A stretch of 64,000 bases of DNA from CAXXOK01 sp035353615. GTDB taxonomy: Bacteria > Bacillota > Clostridia > Christensenellales > Aristaeellaceae. The stretch spans positions 6,683 through 70,682 of the forward strand of contig DAOPZY010000014.1 in NCBI GenBank assembly GCA_035353615.1, in the 5' to 3' direction. Shown here one piece after another: positions 24,948-34,303 of the stretch (within the stretch, counting starts at the first letter, position 1; every line of letters begins with the position of its first letter). The notes beneath the pieces are model-generated. The model had not been told where the DNA came from. It was given only the letters and a program-made list of their open reading frames with translations, and made no database searches. Made by a program: the position numbers and the translations under genes.

Positions 24948-25940
24948 GTGAAAAAACGCTGGATTTCATTCGCCGGGCTTGCATCCATCCTGATGGCCAG
25001 CCTGTTTTTGCTGAACGGTTGCGTAGCCGCCACGCAAGGCGACGCCGGGTCTGCGGATCAATCCCAGATCCTTTTGGGCTTTTCCCAGCTTGGCTCGGAA
25101 AGCGCGTGGCGGTTGGGCAACACAAAATCGATTCAGGATGCGGCCAAGCGCGCCGGTATCCAACTGATGTATGAAAACGCGGAACAAAAGCAGGAAAAGC
25201 AGATCAAGGCCATCCGATCCTTCATAGCCTACCGTGTGGATGTGATCGCCTTTTCGCCTAACGTGGAGGACGGGTGGGATAACGTGCTCACGGAAGCTAA
25301 AAAAGCCGGCATCCCCGTGCTGATTACCGACCGGCGCATCAATACCGCGGACGAAAGTCTGATTGTTGGCTTTGTGGGTTCTGATTTTTATGCGGAGGGC
25401 CGCAGGGCGGGGCAGTTTTTGCTTCAGAAGATGGCGGACGCGGATCACGTGAACATTGTGGAAATTTCCGGTACGGTGGATTCTACGCCCATGCGCCAGC
25501 GCGGCACGGGTTTTCGCAGCGTGCTGGAAGGGGATAGCCGTTTTACCATCCTTGAAAGCGTTTCCGGCGATTTTTTACGCTCCAAGGGCAAGGAGTGCAT
25601 GCAGGGCCTGTTGGCAAGGCATTCGGATATCGACGTGCTGTTTTCCCATAACGACGCGATGACGCTGGGCGCCATTGAGGCGATTGAGGAAGCCGGATTG
25701 CAGCCGGGCAAGGATATTGTGATTGTGACCGTGGACGGGGAACAGGCGGCCATCGATCTGCTCAAACAGGGGAAAATTAACTGCGTTGTGGAATGCACGC
25801 CGCTGATCGGGGATAAAATTATGGAATTGACAAAAAAGCTGGCGGCCGGGGAATCCATTCCCCGCAACACCTACTCCGACGAGAGGGTTTTTTCCGAATT
25901 TGATACCGATTTGGACAGCCTTCCGCCCCGAGGGTACTGA
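24948..25940 (+). CDS. Sugar-binding lipoprotein (ribose/YtfQ type)
   Basis: 330 residues from GTG 24948, with AAGGAGG 5 bases upstream. A lipoprotein signal ends in LFLLNGC, so Cys becomes the lipid-anchored N terminus. The mature part is a type I periplasmic-binding-protein fold (LLGFSQLGSESAWRLGNTKS, ADVIAFSP-like second repeat, VLFSHNDAMTLGAIEAIEEA). It is followed after 3 bases by a histidine kinase gene and then a regulator gene, so it more likely presents sugar to the kinase than feeds the transporter, which has its own binding protein at 29222. Confidence 0.88.
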   Translation: MKKRWISFAGLASILMASLFLLNGCVAATQGDAGSADQSQILLGFSQLGSESAWRLGNTKSIQDAAKRAGIQLMYENAEQKQEKQIKAIRSFIAYRVDVIAFSPNVEDGWDNVLTEAKKAGIPVLITDRRINTADESLIVGFVGSDFYAEGRRAGQFLLQKMADADHVNIVEISGTVDSTPMRQRGTGFRSVLEGDSRFTILESVSGDFLRSKGKECMQGLLARHSDIDVLFSHNDAMTLGAIEAIEEAGLQPGKDIVIVTVDGEQAAIDLLKQGKINCVVECTPLIGDKIMELTKKLAAGESIPRNTYSDERVFSEFDTDLDSLPPRGY

Positions 25941-25943
25941 GCG

Positions 25944-27419
25944 ATGCGTGCGATGCTGGATAACGTATTCCGGCGCCTGAAGGTAGGCAACAGCCTTGCG
26001 GAGCGCCTCCGCTTCAGCTTTATGGTGATTCTTGCGCTGATGCTGATTCCCGCGCTGGTGAGCATCTGGACCATGCGCACCTATGCGGACAGCTATCATC
26101 AGGCAATTTCGCAGGTGGAACGGGTATCATCCCTGAAGCCGCTGGTTACCTCCGACATTCCGGATGAAATGTGGAGCATCGTCGCCGGGCGCATCACCTT
26201 TGCGGAAGGCAGACAGTACCAGATGCTGGAGGAAGTCAACCAGACCATCGACGACCTGATGAGAACCGGCAACTCCATGGAACTGACCGTTGCCAGACGA
26301 ACCATGGATACGCTGGAAGGGTACATTGACCGTATGGGCGATCAGATGGCCGTTGGAGCGCTGGTCGCGGACAACGAAGCCTTGCTGGAAGAGGTACGCA
26401 GCGTTTCCTCACTGGTAGGGGATATGCTGGAAAAATATATCACTGTGGAAATCAGCGCCACCATGGATACCAGCCGTCTGCTTCAGGAGCAGTTGATCCT
26501 GATTGTGTGGCTGATGGTCGCGCTGGTGGTGCTCACGTTCGCGTTTGCGATGCTGGCGCAAAAGTCGCTTTCCCGCGCTATCCGCACGCCGATTACGGAA
26601 TTGGAGCATTTTGCGGGCGCCATTGCCGAAGGCGATTTGCTGGCGCGCGTGGATAAGCCGGAGGTGACCGAGCTGCGGGGCCTGGCCGAAAGCCTGAACG
26701 TGATGGCCGGCAAGCTGCAACGCCTGATTGATGAAAACCGCCGCGAACAGGAAAACCTGAAAATGAGCGAGCTGCGCACCCTTCAGGCGCAGATTGCCCC
26801 GCATTTTCTGTATAACACGCTGGACGCCATTGTGTGGCTTGCGGAAGCGTAGCGGACCGACGAGGTCATTCACATCACCCGGGCGCTGAGCGATTTTTTC
26901 CGCATTTCACTTTCGCAGGGCAGGGATTGGATTCCGCTTTCCGATGAGGTGAAGCATCTGCAAGGCTACCTGACCATACAGAAAATCCGGTACCGCGATA
27001 TTCTGGATTATGAAATTGATATTCCTCAGGATATGTACAACCTGCAAATCCTGAAACTTCTGTTGCAGCCGCTGGTCGAAAACGCCATCTACCACGGCAT
27101 CAAGCACCGGCGGGGCCGTGGGTTTGTGCGCGTAACCGGGCGCGAGCAGGGGGGCATGATGATCCTGACCGTTACGGACAACGGCGCCGGCATGACGGCG
27201 GAACGCCTGAGCCAGGTGCGGGAAAGTCTGGACCGAGACGCGCCGGCCGAGGGGGAGCACGGCTGTTACGGCCTGTTTAATGTAAATAAACGCATCCAGC
27301 TGTACTACAACCAGCCGGAAGGCGTGCGGATCCAAAGCGGGGAAAACGGCACGACGGTTTCGCTGTGCGTGCCGTTTGGGAGGAGAGAGGATGTACAAGG
27401 TATTTCTGGCGGACGATGA
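25944..27419 (+). pseudogene. YesM-type histidine kinase interrupted by an in-frame TAG
   Basis: One frame runs the full length but is cut by TAG at 26850-26852 (codon 303). Before it lie a membrane segment (about 27-46), an extracytoplasmic helical sensor, a second membrane segment (about 180-200), HAMP and the phosphoacceptor H287 in QIAPHFLYNTLDAIVWLAEA. After it, in the same frame, come RTDEVIHITRALSDFF and a complete HATPase domain (QPLVENAIYHGIKH, DNGAGM, CYGLFNVNKR). A single base change from a sense codon such as CAG would explain it. Other genes here end in TAG, so recoding is unlikely. The frame overlaps the regulator gene by 29 bases. Confidence 0.85.
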
Positions 27420-28977
27420 AATTGTGGTGCGCGAGGGCATCCGCAGCAATTTTCCGTGGGAGCAGACGGATTTTGTGCTGGCCGGCGAAGCCCCGGACGG
27501 CGAAATGGCGCTTTCGATGCTTCAGGATATCAAACCTGACATCCTGATTACGGATATCCGCATGCCCTTTATGGACGGGCTGGAACTATGCCGGGCGGTC
27601 AGCGCGACCATGCCGTGGATGTATATTGTAATCCTGAGCGGGTACGACGATTTTGCCTACGCGCGGGAAGCCATATCGCTGGGGGTGAAGGAGTACCTGC
27701 TCAAGCCCGTCAGTGGGCAGGAGCTGTTGCAGGTGCTCAACCATATTGCCGATTGCATCCGGGAGGACAAGCGCCAGCAGGCAAACCTACGCACCTACCG
27801 CGATCAGCTGGCTTCGTCCGGACAATTGCTCAAAGAACGGTTGCTCAACGACCTGATTTCCGGCACGCCGGAAAACGAAGTGATGGAACGCGCCCGCGCG
27901 CTTCAAATGAGCCTGACGGCGGGCCGGTATCTGACCATGGTGATCGATCTGGGGCAGGAAACCATCAGCGTTGAGGAAACCCGCGCGGCTGAAAGCGTGC
28001 TGTGCCGCCTTGCGGAAAGCAGCGGCGGCACCGTATGCCTGTGCCAGGTTCAGGGCCGGTTTGTGATGCTGGTGATGGGGGATGACGATACCGATATTGA
28101 GGAGCGCACGTATGGCCTAGCTCAGGCCGTGCGCTTTGAGGTGGAGCGCAACACCGAGCTGAAACCGATGATGGCGATCGGAACCACGGTGCGCTCCCTG
28201 GGGGAGGTGTCGCATTCCTACGCGGACGCCAGCACCCTCCTGCATACGCTGCACGAGGCGGACAGCGCCAACCGCGAGCGGCGGATTGTCGGCATGCTGG
28301 ATATCGAACCAAAGGAAAGCCTGTCGCTGGTGAATGTGAAGGTGCCGCAGATTTATGAAAAACTGCGCCACACCAACCGCGCCGAGGCGGATGGCATTCT
28401 GTCGGACTATATTGCCTCCATCGGCCAGACTGCGGCGCAAAGCAAGCTGATGATTAACTACATTTTTGTGGATATTGTGCTGTGCGCCTCGCGGATGATC
28501 CGCGATTGCGGCGGCGATCCGCAGGAGATTATCCCCTCCGCCTTTCAGCCGGAGGATAAAAGCGCCGCAGCCTCCACGCTGGAGGAGGCGATGGCGATGG
28601 CGCGTGAGCTACTGTACCGCGCCCTGAGCTTCAGGGACGATCAAGGCTCCGCGCGCTACGGCGTTGTTATCCGCAAAGCCAAGGCGTACATTGACGAGCA
28701 TTTTTCCAACCCGGACCTGACGCTACGCGATGTGGCCGGGTATGTGGCGCTGAGCAATAACCACTTTTGTACGGTCTTTTCGCAGGAAACGGGGGTTACG
28801 TTTACCGAGTACCTCACCACGGTGCGGCTTGCGCATGCCAAGGCGCTTTTGCGCGACCGGCAGATGCGCACCTCCGACGTAGCTTTTACAGTGGGGTATA
28901 ACGACCCTCACTACTTTAGCTACCTGTTCAAAAAAAACACCGGGCTATCCCCGCGCGATTACCGGAAAGGCGAATGA
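27391..28977 (+). CDS. YesN-type response regulator with AraC DNA-binding domain
   Basis: 528 residues from ATG 27391 (GGAGAGAGG just upstream). The receiver (1-120) has D55 in ITDIRMPFMDGLEL; a central ~270-residue linker is followed by an AraC-type C terminus (LTLRDVAGYVALSNNHFCTV, then DVAFTVGYNDPHYFSYLF and LSPRDYRKGE). It overlaps the interrupted kinase gene. With the kinase broken, its phosphorylation state is uncertain. Its probable target is the transporter operon starting at 29222, whose upstream region holds repeated motifs. Confidence 0.92.
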   Translation: MYKVFLADDEIVVREGIRSNFPWEQTDFVLAGEAPDGEMALSMLQDIKPDILITDIRMPFMDGLELCRAVSATMPWMYIVILSGYDDFAYAREAISLGVKEYLLKPVSGQELLQVLNHIADCIREDKRQQANLRTYRDQLASSGQLLKERLLNDLISGTPENEVMERARALQMSLTAGRYLTMVIDLGQETISVEETRAAESVLCRLAESSGGTVCLCQVQGRFVMLVMGDDDTDIEERTYGLAQAVRFEVERNTELKPMMAIGTTVRSLGEVSHSYADASTLLHTLHEADSANRERRIVGMLDIEPKESLSLVNVKVPQIYEKLRHTNRAEADGILSDYIASIGQTAAQSKLMINYIFVDIVLCASRMIRDCGGDPQEIIPSAFQPEDKSAAASTLEEAMAMARELLYRALSFRDDQGSARYGVVIRKAKAYIDEHFSNPDLTLRDVAGYVALSNNHFCTVFSQETGVTFTEYLTTVRLAHAKALLRDRQMRTSDVAFTVGYNDPHYFSYLFKKNTGLSPRDYRKGE

Positions 28978-29024
28978 TTGCAAGGGTTTTCGGCACGCTG
29001 TAAGCGCCGGACCTTCCGAACAAA

Positions 29025-29160
29025 TCGGAAAATATTGACTGTTGTCGGAAAAATACACACACTAAAACGGCCTGTGTGAAATTGCCCAAAAAACTTCAAA
29101 AGATTCTCAACCAAATTGTGAAACCAGTCACTTTTATTCACGGGCTTCCTCCTCTACAAT
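29025..29160 (+). promoter_or_regulatory. Activator-type promoter region with direct repeats
   Basis: TACAAT at 29155-29160 lacks a good -35. Upstream are two pairs of direct repeats: TCGGAAAA at 29025 and 29045 (20 bases apart) and TGTGAAA at 29075 and 29117 (42 bases apart). Spacings near multiples of the helical turn suit binding of an AraC-type regulator such as the one encoded just upstream. Confidence 0.5.
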
Positions 29161-29221
29161 AACATTACACATGGGAAGTACGGACAGCTTCCCGGAATGA
29201 AATATGAGGAGGTTCCCATCT

Positions 29222-30202
29222 ATGAAGAAATTGCTCGCTCTGTTGACGGCTCTGGTCATGGTGTTCGCACTGTGCTCCTTCGCCGCCGCCGAAGACCTCA
29301 TCAAGGTTGGTTTCGCGCAGGTTGGCCATGAGTCTGACTGGCGTAACGCCAACACCGAGAACTACAAGGCCGTGTTCTCCACTGAGAATGGCTATGAATT
29401 GAGCTTTGTGGATTGCGACAACGACAACGCCGCTCAGTTGGAAGCGGTTCGCAGCTTTATCGAGCAGGGCGTGGATTACATCATCATCGCCCCGATCGAA
29501 ACCGCTGGCTGGAACACCGTTTTGGCGGAAGCCAAAGCCGCTGGGATCCCCGTGATCATCGCTGACCGTTCTGTGGATGCCGATCCTTCCGAGTACACCA
29601 CTCGCGTAGGCACCGACATGGTTAAAGAAGGCGAAACCGCTGGCAACTGGCTGGCTGAATACCTCGCCGGCAAAGAAGCTAACATCCTCGTGATCGAAGG
29701 CACCGTAGGTTCCTCCGCCGCACTGGGCCGTTCCGAAGGCTTCAACAACATCGCCAAAGATCATTCCGAATGGAAAATCCTGGACAGCCAGAGCGGCGAC
29801 TTCACGCAGGCTGGCGGCCAGCAGGTTATGGAAAGCTTCATCAAGTCCTATCCCGGCCAGTTCAACGTGCTGGTTTGCCAGAACGATAACGAAGCCTACG
29901 GCGCGATGGATGCTATGAACGCGGCCGGCATCACCTACGGCGTTGGCGGCGACGTGACCCTGATCTCCTACGATGCGACCAAGGCCGGCTTGGGCTACAC
30001 CTTGGATGGCAAAATCAACGCGGACGTTGAGTGCAACCCGATCCAGGCTGACTTCGTGAAGGGCGTTATCGAGAAGCTGAAGGCCGGCGAAACCGTCGAT
30101 GCGTTCACGCTGGTTGTCGATCAGGCTTTCGTAGCCCCGGGCATCACCTCTCAGTATGCCACCACCCTTACCGCGGATATCCTCGCGGCCCGTCCGTACT
30201 AA
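29222..30202 (+). CDS. Sugar ABC transporter substrate-binding protein (YtfQ-like)
   Basis: 326 residues from ATG 29222; GAGGAGG 9 bases upstream. A Sec signal peptide ends near FAAAED and has no lipobox. The protein is close in pattern to galactofuranose-binding YtfQ (VGFAQVGHESDWRNANTENY, DYIIIAPIETAGWNTVLAEA, VLVCQNDNEAYGAMDAMNAAG). It heads a transporter operon with one ATPase and two permeases. Substrate by similarity of the whole system would be a furanose sugar, but this is inference. Its codon use (frequent gcc/aac/gtt) suggests high expression. Confidence 0.92.
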   Translation: MKKLLALLTALVMVFALCSFAAAEDLIKVGFAQVGHESDWRNANTENYKAVFSTENGYELSFVDCDNDNAAQLEAVRSFIEQGVDYIIIAPIETAGWNTVLAEAKAAGIPVIIADRSVDADPSEYTTRVGTDMVKEGETAGNWLAEYLAGKEANILVIEGTVGSSAALGRSEGFNNIAKDHSEWKILDSQSGDFTQAGGQQVMESFIKSYPGQFNVLVCQNDNEAYGAMDAMNAAGITYGVGGDVTLISYDATKAGLGYTLDGKINADVECNPIQADFVKGVIEKLKAGETVDAFTLVVDQAFVAPGITSQYATTLTADILAARPY

Positions 30203-30243
30203 GCAGGAATTGATCGCTTAGGCGATGTAAAAGAAACTGTGGA

Positions 30244-30279
30244 GAAGTGGGAGAGGCCTTACAGCTCCTCCCACTTTTC
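30244..30279 (+). terminator. Attenuator hairpin after the binding protein gene
   Basis: AAGTGGGAG (30245-30253) pairs with CTCCCACTT (30268-30276), followed by TTCT. It probably lowers expression of the ATPase and permease genes relative to the binding protein. Confidence 0.7.
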
Positions 30280-30338
30280 TATATGAAGGGCTTGGGCGGC
30301 ACGACGCCCAACCGTTCACAAACCTATGAAAGGAATGG

Positions 30339-31859
30339 ATGACTATGGATGATCGGGTCGTCCTGACCATGCGCGGGATAACCATGACCTTTCCCGGAGT
30401 CAAGGCGTTGGAAAATGTAGATTTCACCCTGCGCAAGGGTGAAATTCATGCGCTGATGGGTGAAAACGGCGCGGGTAAATCCACGCTGATTAAATGCCTG
30501 ACCGGCGTTCATGACTTTGATGAAGGCGAAATTAACGTGGACGGGCTGGATGGAGCCATCCGGAACCATTCAACATTGGAGGCTCAGAAAAGGGGCATTT
30601 CCACGGTATACCAGGAAGTGAACCTGTGCCCGAACCTGAGCGTTGCTGAAAATCTTTATATTGGCCGCGAACCGCTCACCTCCCTGCACACCATCGACCG
30701 GCGGACGATGATAAAAAAAGCGCAGGCGTTGCTGGACAGCTTTGAATTGGAAATTGACGCCCAGCAAAATCTGGAAAATTATTCCCTTGCGCTTCAGCAG
30801 ATGATCGCCATTGCGCGCGCTGTGGATATGGAGTGCAAAATCCTGATTTTGGATGAACCGACCTCCTCCTTGGACGACCACGAGGTGGAAAAGCTTTTTA
30901 CGCTGATGCGCAAGCTTCGTGACCAAGGGGTGGGTATCATTTTTGTTACGCACTTTCTGGAACAAGTGTACGCCGTTTGCGACCGTATCACGGTTTTGCG
31001 CAACGGGCAGTTGGTAGGGGAATATCTGATTACCGACCTGCCCCGTGTGAAGCTGATCGCGGCCATGATGGGCAAGGATTTTGATGATCTGGCAAAGATA
31101 AAGCCGGAGAACTGCACCAACCGCTGCGATGAACCGTTGATTGAGGCGAGCGGCTTGAGCCACGCGGGTAAAATCAAGCCCTTTGATCTCAAAATCAACC
31201 GGGGCGAGGTGGTGGGGTTGACCGGCCTGCTGGGTTCCGGACGCAGCGAACTGGCGCGCGCCATTTATGGCGCGGATCGCGCGCAAACCGGGACGCTCAA
31301 GGTGAAAAGCAAGAATGTGAAGATCGCCCAGCCGATTGACGCCATGAAGCAGGGCATGGGCATGCTCCCGGATGACCGCAAAGCTGAAGGAATTATCGCG
31401 GACCTTTCGGTTCGGGAAAACATTGTGCTGGCCATTCAGGCGCACCGGGGTATTATGAAGCTGTTGCCCATGAAGGAGCAGTGCGAGATTGCGGATAAGT
31501 TTATCGATCTTTTGCAAATTAAAACCGCAAGCCGCGAAACTCTGCTCAAGCAGCTTTCCGGCGGCAATCAGCAGAAGGTGATTATTGCCCGCTGGCTGGC
31601 AACGGACCCGGACTTCCTGATCTTGGATGAACCGACCCGCGGCATCGATATCGGCACCAAAACGGAAATTCAAAAGCTGATTGTTCGGCTGGCTGAAGAA
31701 GGCAAAGGCATCCTGTTCATTTCATCGGAGATTGAGGAAATGCTGCGCACCTGCAACCGGCTGGCGGTTTTGCGCGATGGCGAAAAGGTTGGCGAAATCT
31801 CTGGGGACATGACTCAGGAAAGCGTGATGCACGCCATCGCCGGAGGTGAGAAATCATGA
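30339..31859 (+). CDS. Sugar ABC transporter ATP-binding protein (YtfR/RbsA type)
   Basis: 506 residues. ATG codons at 30339 and 30345 are both possible; AAAGGA at 30329-30334 lies 4 or 10 bases away. Two ABC domains are fused. The first has Walker A GENGAGKST, a degenerate signature region (NYSLALQQMIAIAR) and Walker B ILILDEPTSSL. The second has a degenerate Walker A region (GLLGSGRSE), signature LSGGNQQKV and FLILDEPTRGIDIG. This is the usual arrangement for the carbohydrate uptake type 2 family. It overlaps the permease gene by ATGA. Confidence 0.95.
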   Translation: MTMDDRVVLTMRGITMTFPGVKALENVDFTLRKGEIHALMGENGAGKSTLIKCLTGVHDFDEGEINVDGLDGAIRNHSTLEAQKRGISTVYQEVNLCPNLSVAENLYIGREPLTSLHTIDRRTMIKKAQALLDSFELEIDAQQNLENYSLALQQMIAIARAVDMECKILILDEPTSSLDDHEVEKLFTLMRKLRDQGVGIIFVTHFLEQVYAVCDRITVLRNGQLVGEYLITDLPRVKLIAAMMGKDFDDLAKIKPENCTNRCDEPLIEASGLSHAGKIKPFDLKINRGEVVGLTGLLGSGRSELARAIYGADRAQTGTLKVKSKNVKIAQPIDAMKQGMGMLPDDRKAEGIIADLSVRENIVLAIQAHRGIMKLLPMKEQCEIADKFIDLLQIKTASRETLLKQLSGGNQQKVIIARWLATDPDFLILDEPTRGIDIGTKTEIQKLIVRLAEEGKGILFISSEIEEMLRTCNRLAVLRDGEKVGEISGDMTQESVMHAIAGGEKS

Positions 31860-32929
31860 AAACAATCAAGAAAATAACGCATTTGCGATTGTTCCTGCCT
31901 ATTTTCAGCATGCTGCTCGTTATGGCGGTCAATATCATTTTTGATATTGTCAACGGCAATGCGGTTTTCAATTTCTTTACCATTTCCGTACGCAACGGCA
32001 TCCTGTACGGACGCATCATCGACATCCTGAACCGTGGCAGCGAGGCCGCCATTCTGGCGATTGGCATGACGCTGGTGGTATCCTCCTCGGCCGGTACCGA
32101 TATTTCCGTCGGCTCGGTGATGAGCCTGTCCGGTGGCGTCTGCTGCATGCTGTTGGCTGGGTTTGGCAACGCGAACGTATCGGAATATGCTCATCCGCTT
32201 TGGATGGGCCTGCTGGCCGGGTTGGTGGTTGCCTGCGCCTGCGGCGTGTTTAACGGCTTTCTGGTATCTTACCTAAACATTCAGCCGATGGTGGCGACGT
32301 TGATCCTGTTTTCCGCCGGGCGCGCGATTGGGCTGCTGCTTTGCAACAGCACGATCGTGTACATCCGCGAGCCTTCGTTCCAGTTTTTGGGCGGCTATTG
32401 CGGCTTCATGCCCACGCCGATTCTGGTGGCGGGCTGCTGCGTGATTATCGCGTCGCTTATCCTCAAATTTACCGCGCTGGGCATGTATGTGCAAAGCGTG
32501 GGAATTAACAAAAATGCGGCGCGCATCGCAGGGTATCAGTCCCGCCGGATTATCTTTACCACCTTTGTGATTTGCGGCCTGTGCGCGGGCATTGCCGGGT
32601 TGGTCGCAACCAGCCGGATTTATAGCGCCGATACCAACAACATCGGCCTCACGCTGGAATTGGACGCGATTCTGGCGGTCGCGCTGGGCGGCAACAGCCT
32701 GGGCGGCGGCAAGTTCCGGCTCTCCGGTTCCATCATTGGCGCATATACCATTCAGGCGATCACCACAACGCTGTACGCGTTGGGGATCAGCTCCGCGCAG
32801 GCGCCGGTGTTCAAGGCGGTTATCGTGATCCTGATTGTGACCATTCAGGCGCCGGCATTCAAGGCGATGCTGGCGAAACGGGCTGCCGCCCGGAGCCTTG
32901 CAGCCCATAAGGAGGTGATCGGCACATGA
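31856..32929 (+). CDS. Sugar ABC transporter permease (YtfT/RbsC type)
   Basis: 357 residues; GGAGGTGAG 5 bases before the ATG, which overlaps the ATPase stop. Eight to ten membrane segments, with the family motifs AILAIGMTLVVSSSAGTDIS, LNIQPMVATLILFSAGRAI and ALGGNSLGGGKFRLSGSIIG. It forms one half of the channel with the next gene, starting in another ATGA overlap. Confidence 0.93.
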   Translation: MKTIKKITHLRLFLPIFSMLLVMAVNIIFDIVNGNAVFNFFTISVRNGILYGRIIDILNRGSEAAILAIGMTLVVSSSAGTDISVGSVMSLSGGVCCMLLAGFGNANVSEYAHPLWMGLLAGLVVACACGVFNGFLVSYLNIQPMVATLILFSAGRAIGLLLCNSTIVYIREPSFQFLGGYCGFMPTPILVAGCCVIIASLILKFTALGMYVQSVGINKNAARIAGYQSRRIIFTTFVICGLCAGIAGLVATSRIYSADTNNIGLTLELDAILAVALGGNSLGGGKFRLSGSIIGAYTIQAITTTLYALGISSAQAPVFKAVIVILIVTIQAPAFKAMLAKRAAARSLAAHKEVIGT

Positions 32930-33975
32930 ACCGTACGTCGCTTGAAAAACGTTCCCGCAGGCAAATGAACAACAATGGCATGCTGCTTCTGATCACAATC
33001 GCGCTGTTTATCGTGATGTATGTCGCCGGTTGCCTCGTATATTCGGACAAGGGCTTCGATCATTTTCAGACGTTCATCAACATCCTGATTAACAACTCCG
33101 GCCTGATCTGCGTCGCGTGCGGCATGACGGCCGTCATGCTCACCGGGGGTATCGACATCTCGGTTGGCGCGCTGATTGCCATGGACTGCATGTTTTTGGC
33201 CGTGGGGATAGAAACCCGCGGGGTGCCCGCGCCCTACCTGATGGCGGAAGTGCTGCTGATCGGCGTTGTATTTGGCTTTGTGCAGGGCTTCTGCGTAGGC
33301 TATCTGGACATTCAGCCGTTCATTGTGACCATGGCGGGCATGTTCTTTGCCCGAGGCATGACAGCGATGATCAGCACTCAGCAGGTGACGATCAAATCCA
33401 GCGAGTTTTTTGTGGGGTTGGCGAACCTGAAAATCTGGATGCCGTTTGAAATCGGCGCCTATATGAACAACAAGGGCAAGCTGATGGTGCCGTACCTGCG
33501 GTTGCCTGTCATCATCGCGTTGGTGGTGCTGATCGCGGTTTTCCTGCTGCTTAGGTACACCAAGTTTGGCCGCAGCCTGTACGCGGTGGGCGGTAACCAG
33601 CAATCGGCCGCGCTCATGGGGTTGGACGTGAAAAAGACCCGTTTGAAGGCCTACATGCTGTCCAGCTTCCTGTGCTCCATCGGCGGCATCTGCTATTGCC
33701 TGAACACCATGGCCGGCACCACCACGCAGGCAACCGGCCTTGAAATGGATGCGATTTCCTCGGCGGTTATCGGCGGAACCCTGCTCACAGGCGGCGTTGG
33801 CAACGTGTTTGGCTCCTTCTTTGGGGTGCTGATTAACGGAACCATCTCCAGCTTGGTGAAAACAAACGGCAAGCTGATGTCCTCCTGGGCGAACGTCGTA
33901 TCCGCCATGCTCCTGTGCTTCTTCATTGTGTTGCAGGCAGTGTTTGCCAAGCTGAAGGAACGCAGCAAACGGTAA
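32926..33975 (+). CDS. Sugar ABC transporter permease (YjfF/RbsC type)
   Basis: 349 residues, ATG overlapping the previous stop. Typical sequence blocks are VACGMTAVMLTGGIDISVGA, GYLDIQPFIVTMAGMFFARG and AVIGGTLLTGGVGNVFGSFF. As in the ytfQRT-yjfF system of enterobacteria, two different permeases follow one ATPase. It ends the operon; a terminator lies 190 bases further on. Confidence 0.93.
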   Translation: MNRTSLEKRSRRQMNNNGMLLLITIALFIVMYVAGCLVYSDKGFDHFQTFINILINNSGLICVACGMTAVMLTGGIDISVGALIAMDCMFLAVGIETRGVPAPYLMAEVLLIGVVFGFVQGFCVGYLDIQPFIVTMAGMFFARGMTAMISTQQVTIKSSEFFVGLANLKIWMPFEIGAYMNNKGKLMVPYLRLPVIIALVVLIAVFLLLRYTKFGRSLYAVGGNQQSAALMGLDVKKTRLKAYMLSSFLCSIGGICYCLNTMAGTTTQATGLEMDAISSAVIGGTLLTGGVGNVFGSFFGVLINGTISSLVKTNGKLMSSWANVVSAMLLCFFIVLQAVFAKLKERSKR

Positions 33976-34162
33976 TCCCAGTATTCCTTTCGCGGCGGCA
34001 ACGGGGCGGTTTCCCCCTTTTCCCGCAAGGGGCGGAGCGGTAACTGCGCCTTACGGTTCCCCGCGCCGTGGAGGCTGGGAAAAGCCTGAGCCGCAATCCG
34101 AAAGGGGAAAACGAACTGGTTCTATCCGGCGTGCGCGACACCGCGACCGCCTAAACCGAAAA

Positions 34163-34193
34163 AGGACCCGCCCATCCCTCCCGGGCGGGTCCT
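34163..34193. terminator. Terminator after the sugar transporter operon
   Basis: AGGACCCGCCC (34163-34173) pairs perfectly with GGGCGGGTCCT (34183-34193), followed by ATTT; AAAA precedes it, so it could work in both directions. The 33976-34162 stretch before it holds no gene. Confidence 0.75.
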
Positions 34194-34303
34194 ATTTGTA
34201 TGGCTCAAAAATGGAGCCGGATCGGGTTCCCGAGGCGGGGGCATGGAGGGTTCAAGCGCGGCGGCGACAGAGATGCCCTGAGCGCGGCGCGTGCAATAGT
34301 CGC

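Noticed and set aside
25944..27419. TAG read as an amino acid (recoding) in the histidine kinase
   Set aside because: Other genes here (lsrB, the PpiC-like gene) use TAG as a normal stop and no recoding element is seen; nonsense mutation or error is simpler.
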